This document shows, piece after piece, positions 12,511 through 23,055 of a DNA stretch of 64,000 nt. The DNA comes from Eucalyptus grandis (Eukaryota > Streptophyta > Magnoliopsida > Myrtales > Myrtaceae), in the NCBI RefSeq assembly GCF_016545825.1, contig NC_052619.1:34697803-34761802 (forward strand), read 5' to 3'. Both the position numbers and the translations under genes were made by a program. Under the pieces are notes generated by a model. That model did not search any database, was not told where the DNA came from, and saw only the letters and a list, made by a program, of their open reading frames with translations. Position 1 is the stretch's first letter; the number at the start of each line of letters is the position of its first letter.

Positions 12511-12560
12511 GTAAATATTCCCTCCATTTTCTGGGGGCTTCATTATGCATGAAATCAAAC

Positions 12561-12580
12561 TCTCTCTCTCTCTCTCTCTC
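12561..12580 (+). repeat. (TC)10 microsatellite
   Basis: A perfect TC dinucleotide run downstream of the TATA-like box of the LTR-type insertion. Confidence 0.9.
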
Positions 12581-13364
12581 AAAAAATTGCTGTCGATTTT
12601 GCCCCTCACCGGTGGTTACTCAGCTTCTCCTCTCCTCGATCACCAGCATAGGTTACTGGAGAGGCGGCCATAGCTTCCGTTTGGCAGCTTTTCGATTGTG
12701 ACACCAAAGATCGCCAATCAAGCCAGTCTATTCCTCGATCAGCTGGTTCAATCAGATTGGCGCCAATCGCCAATCTTCCTCACAAACAAGATATAGTCCA
12801 TGGAGGTTCATGAAGATCCAATCAAAGTTCCAACAAAAATTCTACTCGATTGTGACTGAAATCGAGAAAAACCACATCAAAAGGTAATTTCTCGGTTTCA
12901 AACCCCGTGAAGCGAGGTCGGATTAACCAGCTAGGGTTACGGTTCAATATTAGGGATATATGCTAATCTTTGATGAGTTGCTGAAGCTTGAGCTTGAACT
13001 TGAATGATTGTGTTTGATTTTGCTTAAATCTGCATTTTCATAGTTATAGGATTGATTTACTATTTTGGCCAAAGCAAGATCCGAAATGATCTCGTTTCAA
13101 CTCAAGTTCTCTTAGGCTTAAATAATACATGTCTCAAGATTCAAAATGATGGGTCGCATGCCTCAATCGAGTGCTGTCTGACCTTCAAAAAACACCTCTA
13201 AAGATGAGCGATTCTACAGTAGTTGAGGAGCATTTTCGGTTTTGTTTTTGTTTTGAAATGATATATTATTATTTTTGTGTAGTCTCCTGTGATGATTTCT
13301 GGATAATATTACCTCATGAGTTTTGTTCCAAATCGTCTTGTGCGTGTTCTATAATTTTTTCGTC

Positions 13365-13380
13365 ATTTTTGGATCTATTT
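13365..13380 (+). repeat. 16-bp target-site duplication of the young LINE (left)
   Basis: ATTTTTGGATCTATTT is identical to 19416-19431. It directly precedes a run of T (13381-13389), the inverted poly-A tail of the minus-strand LINE. The last three T could belong to either the duplication or the tail. Confidence 0.9.
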
Positions 13381-13411
13381 TTTTTTTTTGATCGAAACAT
13401 ATAAGTATTAT

Positions 13412-16400
13412 TTATGTATTCGTCAAAGTACATCCAGATACTATTGCATCGCAGCAACAAGATCTGCAAAATGTAAGGAGTAAAGATGTTCAATTATGAG
13501 CTAGGTCAAGTCTACCATGGGCCTTGGCGGCCCGGTCGGCTGCTCTATTGGCCTCCCTACGACAGAACTACAGACGCACGCTAGGGTATTCGGGGAGCAG
13601 AGCTGAAATTTCGTTGAAAAGCATTCTTTCTTCCCATGGTGACGTCTTCTTCCGTGGATTTGTATCGATCAAAATTTGTGAGTCGATTCGATTACTATAT
13701 TTCTGTGTTGATGCCTTGATTCCTCGGATGGTGCGAGTGAAGGTGAGCGCTTGAACTTCCGATTGAAACGCGAGGCGTTGGAAATCGCTTGGTGTAGACA
13801 TCGTTAGAATACCCGATGATTTCGACTAACACATGCCATCGTTCCTTCTTGGCTACCACAGGTAGTAAGATCCGTCGATATTGCATTTAAGGAAGTCGCG
13901 TCTTTGGAGGTTTCCACGGATGGTGCATCGTGATAGCCTCCTTGTTGCGGATCTGCTCGCATCGAAGAAGATCGGAGGCTGGACGGTGCAAGGGCGTCGT
14001 CCCTTTGCTCGATGGGGATCCGGTGGTCTATGGCGAAAAATCCAGCTGTTGCGCATACACCAGACTTGCCACAAGATCTGCGCTATTGTTGCCAAACCAG
14101 GTATGAGCCTTTGATTTGTTGCTCGTTCCGTGATCCATACATCAATCCTTTGTATTGTAGTAGATGAGACTGAAATGTTAACCTTAGGATGCTTCCATAC
14201 ATCGATTGTTCAGGGACAGAAAAAGAACAGGTGTTCAATCATTTCAGGAGTCCTGAGATTACATAGATTGCATATGGGAGTGGGAGAAATATGTCGATGA
14301 AACAAATTTGCTTTGGTTGCAAGGGCATTATGACAAAGTGACCACATAAAAGTGCGAATTTTGGGCTCTGTGTTCATAGACCAGATCTTACGCCACAATA
14401 TTTTGGGTTACGATGTGATGAAGATGCTGCGGAACCGTTGATGTGCGTGTCATGCTAACCACGATCTATAATTACTCTTAACCGTGTGATTTCCATCCTT
14501 GGTAGGCATCCGGACTAACAAATCTTTAGCATGGACAGGTCGTATAGGAATTTTAACAATTTCGGTGCTAGGAGTATCGAATAGCTTTGTTGAATCGAGG
14601 AAAATTCCATGTTTGGGTAAGAGGATCAATAAGATTGGCCACCCGCTCGGCTCCTCCCTCGGTTGCCGGTCCACCTATTGTGCCAATAGGTAGCCACTTA
14701 TCTTCCCGAATCCTTATATTCATGCCATCCCCAACCGACCAACAGATATGAGGTAGGATGGCCTCTTGACCGAGAAGAAGACTCTGCCATCCCCACGAAG
14801 ATCGTGTACCTCTAGCTGCCTTTTGGAAATTCACCGAACGAAAATACAACCCCTTAAAAACTTGACCCCACAACGAGCCCGGTTGGTGGATTAGTCGCCA
14901 AGCCTGCTTCCTAAGCATCGCTTTGTTAAAAGCCATCAAATCTCGAAATCCGAGCCCTCCACCATCCTTATCAGTTTTTAACAAATCCCATTTCTTCCAA
15001 TGAACACCAACCCTGTTTGGGTCAGTTTTCCACCAAAATCCGGAAATTTTCTGTTCAATAAGTTTACACAAAGATGTTGGCAACTTGAAAACAGACATAG
15101 AATATTGAGGGATTACCTGTACAATTGATTTAATTAGGATCTCCTTTCCGCCCTTTGACAGAATCTTTCTTTCCAGCCCTCAAGTTTTGAATGTAGTCTC
15201 CTAATATCCAACCAAACATCTCCCTTTTAGATTTACCCCCACTCGGACGGAATACCTAAATATTTACCATATCGATATAACACCAGCATTCTAAAAATAC
15301 CCGCCAAGTTTTCCTTTAAGGTGATCGGACAGTTTTTACTGAAAAATAGGCATGATTTGTTCCGGTTTATAACTTGGCCCGTTGCCATACAATATTGGTT
15401 GAGAATATTAGCAAGATTCTGACATTCCATCAAAGTTCCCTTGAGAAAGAAAACGGAATCATCTGCAAAAAAAAGGTGCGAGAGTGTCGGGCATGAGCTG
15501 TTCAGCTTTATACCTTTAAGATGTCCTATGTGAATCGCTTGGTGAATGAGAGTGGATAGAAGATTTGTCAGTAATATGAATATATAAGGGGAAAGCGGGT
15601 CGCCTTGTCGAAGTCCTCTTGATGGCTGAAAATATGAAAGTTGTTCTCCATTAAAGCGAATACTGAAAGAGGCTGTGGTTATGCATTGCATTAGTAGCTT
15701 CACCCAATGGGAATGAAACCCCAATCGTAGTAGATAGTCCTGTAGAAAATCCCATTCAACTTTGTCATAAGCCTTTTGCATATCTGTCTTGAGGAGTACA
15801 TTAAAGTGTTTCTTCCTTTCCCTCGTTCGAAATTGATGTAGTACCTCTTGTACAATGAAGACATTATCCTGTATTTGTCTCCCACTAACAAAAGCAGCCT
15901 GCTCTTCTGAGATGAGCTCACAAAGCCATGGTTTCAGTCGATTGGCCAAGACCTTGGATATAATCTTGTACGCGTAGTTACATAGGCCGATAGGTCTGAA
16001 CTGGTCGAGGTTTTCAGGATGATTGGTCTTAGGAATGAGAGCAATGATGGTCTTGTTAATGTCTTTAGGCATCACTCCTGAGCAGAAGAATTCCGTGACT
16101 AAGTTAAGCAAATCATCGTGGAGGATATCCCAATGGGTTTGGTAAAAGAGGCCGTTTAATCCATCAGGACCTGGTGATTTTGATTTCCCCAGCTGAAAGA
16201 CTGCTTGTTTCACCTCAGAGGCGGTAATTGGACTCATCAAATTATCATTCATATCAGTCGACACAATCTGTGGACACTGATCCAGAATTGACACATAGTT
16301 ACGAGGGCCTCTTGTTGTATATAACTGAGAGAAGTAGGCATTGGTTAGCTCCTTCAAGGCCTGATTGTCCCTCACCCAGTTGTGAGTCTCGTCTTGTAAC

Positions 16401-17515
16401 ATGCCTATCCTATTTCTCTGTCGTCGTTGAATCGTAGTTGCATGAAAAAATTTGGTATTCTTATCCCCCCATCGCAACCAGTTTATTCTAGAACGCATAG
16501 CCCAGTACTTTTCTTCTTGCTGCCATATAGTTTTAATCTCATCCCGAAGCTGGGAAGCTACCGCTGTGTCCATTCCAAAATTGTATGGTTGATTGATAAT
16601 GATTTGAAGTTGATGTTGTAATTGTTGAATCTTCTGATGGCATTTAGAAAATTTTGAACGGCTCCAAACATGTAAGGCACGAGAAACCTATCGTAGTTTA
16701 TACATAATATCTGAATTACGTACCTTAACTGAGCTCCATGCTTTGTAGATTACATCGCGGCATTCTTGGTCTTGGATCCAGTAAGCTTCAAAGATGAATG
16801 GCCTACCGCCCCTTTTAGGTTGAGCTGAATTGGTCAAAAGAAGCGAGCTATGATCTGAGCCCAAGGCCGGCAAAGCAAACACCTCCACAGCAGGGTATAG
16901 AAGTCTCCAGTCCATTGTGCATAGAACACGGTCCAGTCTTTCCTTAACTAAGTCATCCTCGACCCTATTATTCATCCAGGTAAAGGCGCAGCCCTTACTC
17001 TCTAACTCAAGCAACACACGGTCATTGATTACCGTCCGGAAAGAATTTAAACGGTTCCAATTTGTTGTCGCTTTCCAACCTTTTCAGGGATAAAGGATCT
17101 CATTAAAATCCCATTGTGAGCCAAGGTAGAGTATTGGCGTTGCTAATTCTTCTAAGGTCCTCCCAGAATAACTGGCGATTGTGGAAAGATGAAGGAGCAT
17201 GAAGATAGGTCAGCCTTGTCAGCCTATCATCCATGGAGTCTCGACAGAGCATATCAAAAGGTACTCCGAACACTGTTCAAACTCTAAAGATCGAGTCATT
17301 CCAAAAAATAGATAAACCCCTGCTATACCGATCGGGTTGAGCATAAAAGAGTTGCTGAAATGTAATTGACGTTGCAATCTGAGGAGCACTGATTCTTGAT
17401 TCTTAGTTTCCATTAAAAACAAAATGTCGGGCTTTTCCTTGGCCGTCATGGCCTTTAGAGCTTGAACCGTCAGGGGGTTGCCCAAACCCTGACAGTTCCA
17501 ACATATTAACTTCAT
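13412..17515 (-). pseudogene. Young LINE ORF2: endonuclease, reverse transcriptase, RNase H (frameshifted)
   Basis: The ATG at 17515 begins MKLICWNCQGLGNP, the first strand of an APE-type endonuclease; LFLMETKNQE follows. The frame breaks near 17340-17219. The endonuclease end is in 17017-16688, with ERLDRVLC and the catalytic-type GSDHSSLL. A 446-codon frame, 16573-15233, is uninterrupted and holds WGDKNTKFFHATT, KSPGPDGLNG, QFRPIGLCN, GLRQGDPLSPYIF and FFADDS, so the reverse-transcriptase core is intact. 15098-14568 continues with KISGFWW, GGLGFRDL and a long linker. 14398-14210 has the zinc-binding cluster (CNLC...EHLFFFC). RNase H follows from KCNIDGS near 13870 to AKAH-like sequence and a stop at 13412-13414. 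At least four frame changes are needed, some possibly sequence errors. Confidence 0.85.
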
Positions 17516-18793
17516 TTGTGCGTCGGTGGCTGTTTAGGGCCAGCCACCATCGCCCACTGAGTCACCTCACTCGCTTCTAGAATTGGTGTATCCAGAAACG
17601 GAGAATCATCAAAATCGCTACCAGCTGAAAGTTTCAGATTATATGGGGAAAACCTCTTTGGTTTTTTTGCTGATCCCACCTTTGGTAGAGCCATAGTTCT
17701 TTTTTTGTTTTTTTGTTTGATGGTTGTCCATAGAGGGGTTGATGATGTCTTTCTGTTTTGCACTCGCAGGAATCTTGGCTGTTGTTATTCGTTTCTCAGT
17801 TTGCATCAACTGTGGTTGAGTAGACGGAGCAGGCACGCCTTTATCTGAGATATGCACAGCTGTCGGTGAGGGCAAAGGAACAACAATATCTTGTTGAGTC
17901 GACATTGGGACCATGGGCATCAAAGTTTGAGGCGTCTCAGGAACGGTTTCATCATTCAATTCAGCGTCCTCCGGTGGATTATAGAACACGTTCCAGTAAG
18001 GACTATGCTCTCCTGCCTCCGCTCTTAGCCAATGACCGTAAGCCATCTTGTGTTTACCGTCCATTTTGGCCTCTTCAAAAGGATATATAGGACAATATGA
18101 GGCATAATGGCCGATCTTCCCGCAGGAGTAACAAAAGTGGGAAAGCCGTTCATATCGGAAGTCTATCCACAGTGTTTTGCCATCTAGACGAAGCAACTTG
18201 CCAGATTGTAAAGGTTCATTCAGGTTGACTTCGACCCTAACCCTTCCTGCTTTTAATGATGATCCATCATGAAAACTTGGTTTTATCTGTAAGACTTCTC
18301 CGACCAGATTTAAAGCCTTGCGAATAACATGCTCAGAACTCCATTCCAAAGGTAATCCGAAGATTTGGACCCAGAAAGTACAACGACTAAAGTCATATAG
18401 ATGTAAGGGTGTGTTGGGAACCCATGGTTTGAAGATTACCAACAGATTGCCAAAAAGCCATGGTCCACCTTCCAGAATCCGCTGTTTCTCAACTTCAGAA
18501 TGAAATTTTGCTGTATATAGGCCTTCCTCTCTCAAAGAAAAGTCAACATGGTCTATCCGCCATACTCGCCTTAAGGTACTCTGGAATGCTGGAAAGTTAA
18601 TAGCTGATTTACATAGAACTTTACCCACTAAAAGCAAACGGCATTCGTCTAATTGTTCAGGTTGGAGTTCCTCTTCCAAAATGTCTATTTCCTGTGTAGG
18701 GCATAGCCTTCCCAATCGTTTACACAATGCCTCCATGCGCAAGGAATCAACACTATTATCCGAAGCCATGTTCCTCACCGCAAATGGTATCAA
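17512..18793 (-). pseudogene. Young LINE ORF1: DUF4283-like, CCHC zinc knuckle (one frameshift)
   Basis: From the ATG at 18793 a 384-codon frame runs to 17639. The N-terminal half resembles the DUF4283 domain of plant LINE ORF1 (EGGPWLFGNLLVIFKPW, FWVQIFGLPLEW). A CCHC knuckle CYSCGKIGHYASYC follows near residue 220. The expected C-terminus (KKPKRFSPYNL ... VTQWAMVAGPKQPP) is in another frame ending at 17512, so a frameshift lies in the A-rich stretch near 17700-17730 (T runs on the plus strand). The old LINE has the same order (KKLKRYNPYN). The protein would bind element RNA. Its stop TGA overlaps the ORF2 start. Confidence 0.85.
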
Positions 18794-19056
18794 TGACAGC
18801 AGGGCAGAATTAATTTACAGAAGTAAAACGGGGGAAGCATTGCGGCTCATGCAGAACAAACTTGTCGATGGTAGAAAATCAGGTCTTGAAAAGTACCGAA
18901 ACCCAAATTAGATTATCCGACCAGACGGACCCATTACTTCAGATAAGAACTTTCATATCTTATACCAGAATCCTCCATTATCCAAGTGAAAGACTGAATT
19001 TGATTCAGAAACTACAATCAGTCCAGAGAAGTGACAAAGCGACAAATTGGAGACGC

Positions 19057-19415
19057 GTTCGTCGGCTTCGGCAGAGGGTGAAGAGCAACCCACGAAATTG
19101 AAAGGAGAGCGGAGGGAGAGGAGTGGATTAGTAAACTACCATCAGTGGGTAGGCGATGCTCTATATGTCGAGAGAAAACTGACCTTTTTTGAAACCCTAG
19201 GATTGCTGATTTGAGAAAATTCCATCAGCTATGAGGTCAAGTTCGTCGGAATCAGCAGTGGGTGAAGACCAACTCACGAAATTGAAAGGAGAGCGGAGGG
19301 ATTAAAGGGAGATTAGGTTTGCGATGGAGTAGTAAACTACCATCAGAGGGTAGGCGATGCTCTGCATGTCGAGAGAAAACGGAGATGGGACCATGTAGTT
19401 TGCTTAACCGTTCCT
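19057..19415 (-). repeat. Two tandem 184-bp monomers in the young LINE 5' leader
   Basis: 'gttcgtcgg' recurs at 19057 and 19241, a period of 184 bp. Shared downstream blocks are 'cacgaaattgaaaggagagc', 'agtaaactaccatcag' and 'gggtaggcgatgctct', then 'atgtcgagagaaaac'. The second copy runs to the 5' end of the element. Position and layout resemble promoter monomers of mammalian L1 5' leaders; promoter activity here is inference. Confidence 0.8.
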
Positions 19416-19431
19416 ATTTTTGGATCTATTT
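19416..19431 (+). repeat. 16-bp target-site duplication of the young LINE (right)
   Basis: ATTTTTGGATCTATTT, identical to 13365-13380. Downstream the LTR-type element resumes with 'aattaggtcaaatctg'. Confidence 0.9.
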
Positions 19432-22180
19432 AATTAGGTCAAATCTGTTCAGATCCAAGCCTAAGTCTATTCCATATTGATCTTTGATTTTTGTCATTTT
19501 TATACTAATCTATGTGTTAATTTCTAAAAGAACATTTTTCCATGAAAGTTGCTCGTATTGGTATTATTCATGTCTTGTATTTTTTTTTTCGAAATTTTTA
19601 GACATAATCAATTAGGTCAAAATCGCTTAGATGCAAACATAGGACAGTTTGCCCTACATTGATCCGGATTTGTGATAAAATTGAGTCTACAAATGTACTT
19701 GTTTGGTCTCAAATCCTTTATGAAAGTTGAAATATATGATATATATATTCAATTGATGCATACTTTGCAAAGTGATGCTGGCAAGTGAGTCAATTGCATG
19801 AGTTAATATTAAGATGTGCTGCAGCATTACATAGTCTAAATGTGCATCTCTGTTCTGTCATTTTTGCTGCGATTCATGCGATCACATGGTTTTGAACTCT
19901 TAATGAGAAACATTCATCATTGTATGCTCTATGTGTAAGATTTTTCGTGAGATTTTTGCACGTCTTGAGATATCTAAAATCGTGCACGCTCTATGAGGGT
20001 AATTCTGAAACCAAATCTTGCTATACATGCATCTTGTCATATTTGTTTGAGTCATTTAGAGTCCAAAATTTGTGATAATGTCTTCTTGACATTTAAATTT
20101 CATGTTATAAAGTTTGAGGACATATTCACTTCATTGCATTTGAGTGTCATTTTGCATGATTAATATGTGCCGTAAGAGCGCATGTTTACCCAGAAACCCT
20201 CAAGGATTTCATCATAAATCTTGAGTCATCTTGTATTGTCATCGAATTGTATGACATTTTCTCATGCCGATTTAGGGTTAGATGATCACCCCAATTATTT
20301 GTCGCATTTAATTCCATGTTGCATGTGATTTTTTTTCATGTCATATGTGCATTACTTGAATGGTTTTGAGATTTATTGATGTATGTTTGTATTCTATTTT
20401 TTCATTACTAATAAGCACATTTTAGAGATCTTGATCTTAGAGCACTTAACTGACCTAGTTTGGACTTGAGCCATTCTAGGAAGTCATAAGGCACACTTAG
20501 AGATTTCTAATGCTGCTGATTTCACACAAAGCACTCATCGTTTGGACCATTTTTCATTTTTTCAAAACTAGATCAAAATCTGAACATGGAACTCTTGTTT
20601 GGATAGACTTTTGATATTTTTGTTCCATTTTTTCTATTAGGATTTTATATTTGGCTTATTAACAAAACTTTGTTGAACTTGTTTGTCAACATGTTGGCTA
20701 TGTTATGTGAAAATTTAGTGATTTTTAGATTTGTTTTGATAAGACAAATCCTTGTGATATTAGTTGAGTGTCCTACTGATTTGACAACTTTTTGACATGC
20801 TATTGCTTGTTATTTGATTTTTATAAAATCATATATAACTCTTTTAGGAAAGCTTTCTTCACAAAAGTTATTCATTATTATGTCATACATATCAGTGAAT
20901 TTGTTCATAACTAAATTGTTGATGGACATTATTCAATTTTGCTATGACATCTTGCTTGGTCAGAAATTTTCCTCATGTGAACCTTTGGTTGTGTTTGTTT
21001 AGTCATACCTTTTAGGTTAATTTGCGCATGAAATTATGCCATGCCATCTTCATGGAAGTTGTTCTAAATTCTTTGATCTTTGTTGTTAAACAACTGGTCT
21101 TTCCAAATTGTATCTTTCAAAAAAATACTTTGGTACATGTGATGTTTCCTAAAAATAATTTCTAAAAAATTCTTTTCCAAAGTTCGATTTGGCTTAAGGA
21201 AAAATTATGGTTTGGACCATATTTAAAATGCTCGTGATGCTTGTGAGTACATTTATGCGAGCTCCGGTTAACCTTGACAATTGAATGTGTTCCATAGCCT
21301 AGATATTCCTTAATCCTAAATATTTTCAAATCTTTTTAAAATCCTAATTTGACATCTCAACAGTTACAACTTGAATTGTATTAAAAAATGCCTACGACGC
21401 TTGTGAGTATTTATACGAGCCCCAGGCTAACCTTGGCAATTGAATACCTTTCATAGCTGAGACATCATGTTGTCTAAAACATTTAATGTGATATTTTAAA
21501 TATTTTTGAAATATGTCTTTAAAATATCACATGTACCTCCATCTATATAATCATGCCATTCATTAAAAGCGTATATGTTTGTAATTGGCACATGACTTTG
21601 GTAATAAGTGATTTGTCGATGACTCATCTGTTTGATTGGTTGAGAAACAAGATCTAAAAGACCTGCACACATATTTAAATTTTTGCAATACATGTGACTT
21701 TTAGATGAATGGTAGGGTCGATGTATGAAATTGAAGGAAAACCCTAGGATCACATAGATCACTTTGTTAGGAGACTTATTAGCATTATTGGGTATGTGAG
21801 AACACAATTGGTCAATATGGCTATAAGTCACAAAAATTAATTGGGTAGGTGTCTTAGTAGGATCTTTGCATGAAAGACAAAGGTCAACCCCAATACCCCA
21901 AAATCTTATTTTTGCATTGAACTTTCTTTAAATGATTGATATTGATATGATATCATGTTTTTATTATTATTATGATGTGTATGCTTGTTTTGTTTTTTTT
22001 TTCCCATTATATGTACCTAGTTATAGGTTTCTAAATTAGGTTTAGATTAGAACCCCAAAGATAGAGAAAGCGTGAAGGTGGTGAAGGTCGATATTTATTC
22101 TGACTATTATTATGTACTATTCATTTCCCTAACAAATGTCACAGATTCCATTTTCTGTATAAACCCGACGAGTTGCGGGC

Positions 22181-22252
22181 TTTCTCCCTTCCTCTTATCT
22201 TTTTCAATTGTATTTCTTTCTCCCTTCCTCTTATCTTTTCCAATTGTATTTC
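22181..22252 (+). repeat. 36-bp tandem duplication inside the LTR-type insertion
   Basis: 'tttctcccttcctcttatct' recurs at 22181 and 22217, each followed by 'tttt(c)caattgtatt'. It is a simple local duplication in pyrimidine-rich DNA. Confidence 0.8.
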
Positions 22253-23050
22253 TCTTTTATATTTTCTAGAATTGCATTGTAGATTTATTACTTTCCTTAA
22301 TCCTTTACTTACTGTCTCATAATTTCAATTCTATTTATTGCTTTCCTTTTTTGTTTTCTGGAAATAGAATAGTATGAAAATGACCAATCTCGCATGATCG
22401 CTTAGTCTAGGACTAACGATCCCGAAAATATAAGAAGAAATGCATTGACACTTTAGGAAAACACAACATATTGTTTAGGTACTGAAAGCGTGCTAATAGA
22501 AATATTAGCGTAACCCAAGTTTTCGAACCCAGATATCTGGTTGTGTAAGAATCGAGAGAACACTCTTAACCCTTAATTGGGTTTTCTAACTGACCCCCGA
22601 AACGAGGCTAGTGGCTACTCCCGTCTTATTTTTAGGTTGTCATAAATAACTAAGCCGTATAAATTATCTCATCGTGCAGGGTACGAGTTTCGATGAAACT
22701 CATAATTGTTTAGTATATTTGATATGGTAGTACCCCGAAGGATGAAGTGATGACATTCTTATGGGGGAAGTGTACTATCGAGAGAGCTATCATGGTAAAG
22801 GTACCCTTAAATCTGATATTCACATATGACCTCCTCTCTTAAGGTGTGTCGCTCATGTGGGTACGGGTCACGACACTCCGTTGTTATGCTAGATATGAGT
22901 TTGAGAGAACTTGCGATCTCGTGGTGATGACATCTTTTGAAACACAAGCCATGAGGAAACTCTTGTAATCAAGTACCCTTAAATTCGATCTTTTCCTCCC
23001 TTCCTCTCCTCATGGTGAGGGATTAAGAGCAGTAAGATCGGGTCGCGATA

Positions 23051-23055
23051 GATAG
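23051..23055 (+). repeat. 5-bp target-site duplication GATAG (right)
   Basis: It follows the end of the LTR-type insertion and matches 10851-10855. Confidence 0.85.

Larger units (their letters stand above)
13381..19415 (-). mobile_element. Young near full-length L1-type LINE (about 6.0 kb)
   Basis: The element is bounded by a perfect 16-bp duplication and has a poly-A tail (plus-strand T run at 13381). From its 5' end on the minus strand it holds a 5' leader of about 620 bp with two 184-bp monomers, ORF1 (DUF4283-like plus CCHC knuckle) and ORF2 (endonuclease, reverse transcriptase, zf-RVT, RNase H). It is inserted in the LTR-type element. A few frameshifts break ORF1 and ORF2, so it looks inactive as read. 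The perfect duplication and the long intact reverse-transcriptase frame show it is the youngest layer of the nest. Confidence 0.92.
10856..23050. mobile_element. LTR-type insertion (about 6.1 kb, non-coding), itself interrupted by a LINE
   Basis: It starts TGTTGACACC at 10856 and ends GGGTCGCGATA at 23050, flanked by the 5-bp duplication GATAG. Excluding the internal LINE with one duplication copy (13381-19431), it is about 6144 bp. A 5' TG and a terminal ..GTCGCGA(C/T)A are LTR-like; the last bases appear mutated from CA. I see no gag or pol motif and no second copy of the 5' end. It is therefore either a very long solo LTR (Tat/Ogre-type elements have LTRs of several kb) or a non-coding LARD-type element. 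Orientation by the TATA-like TATATAAA at 12503 would be plus. The solo-LTR call is inference; the insertion itself is directly seen. Confidence 0.75.
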
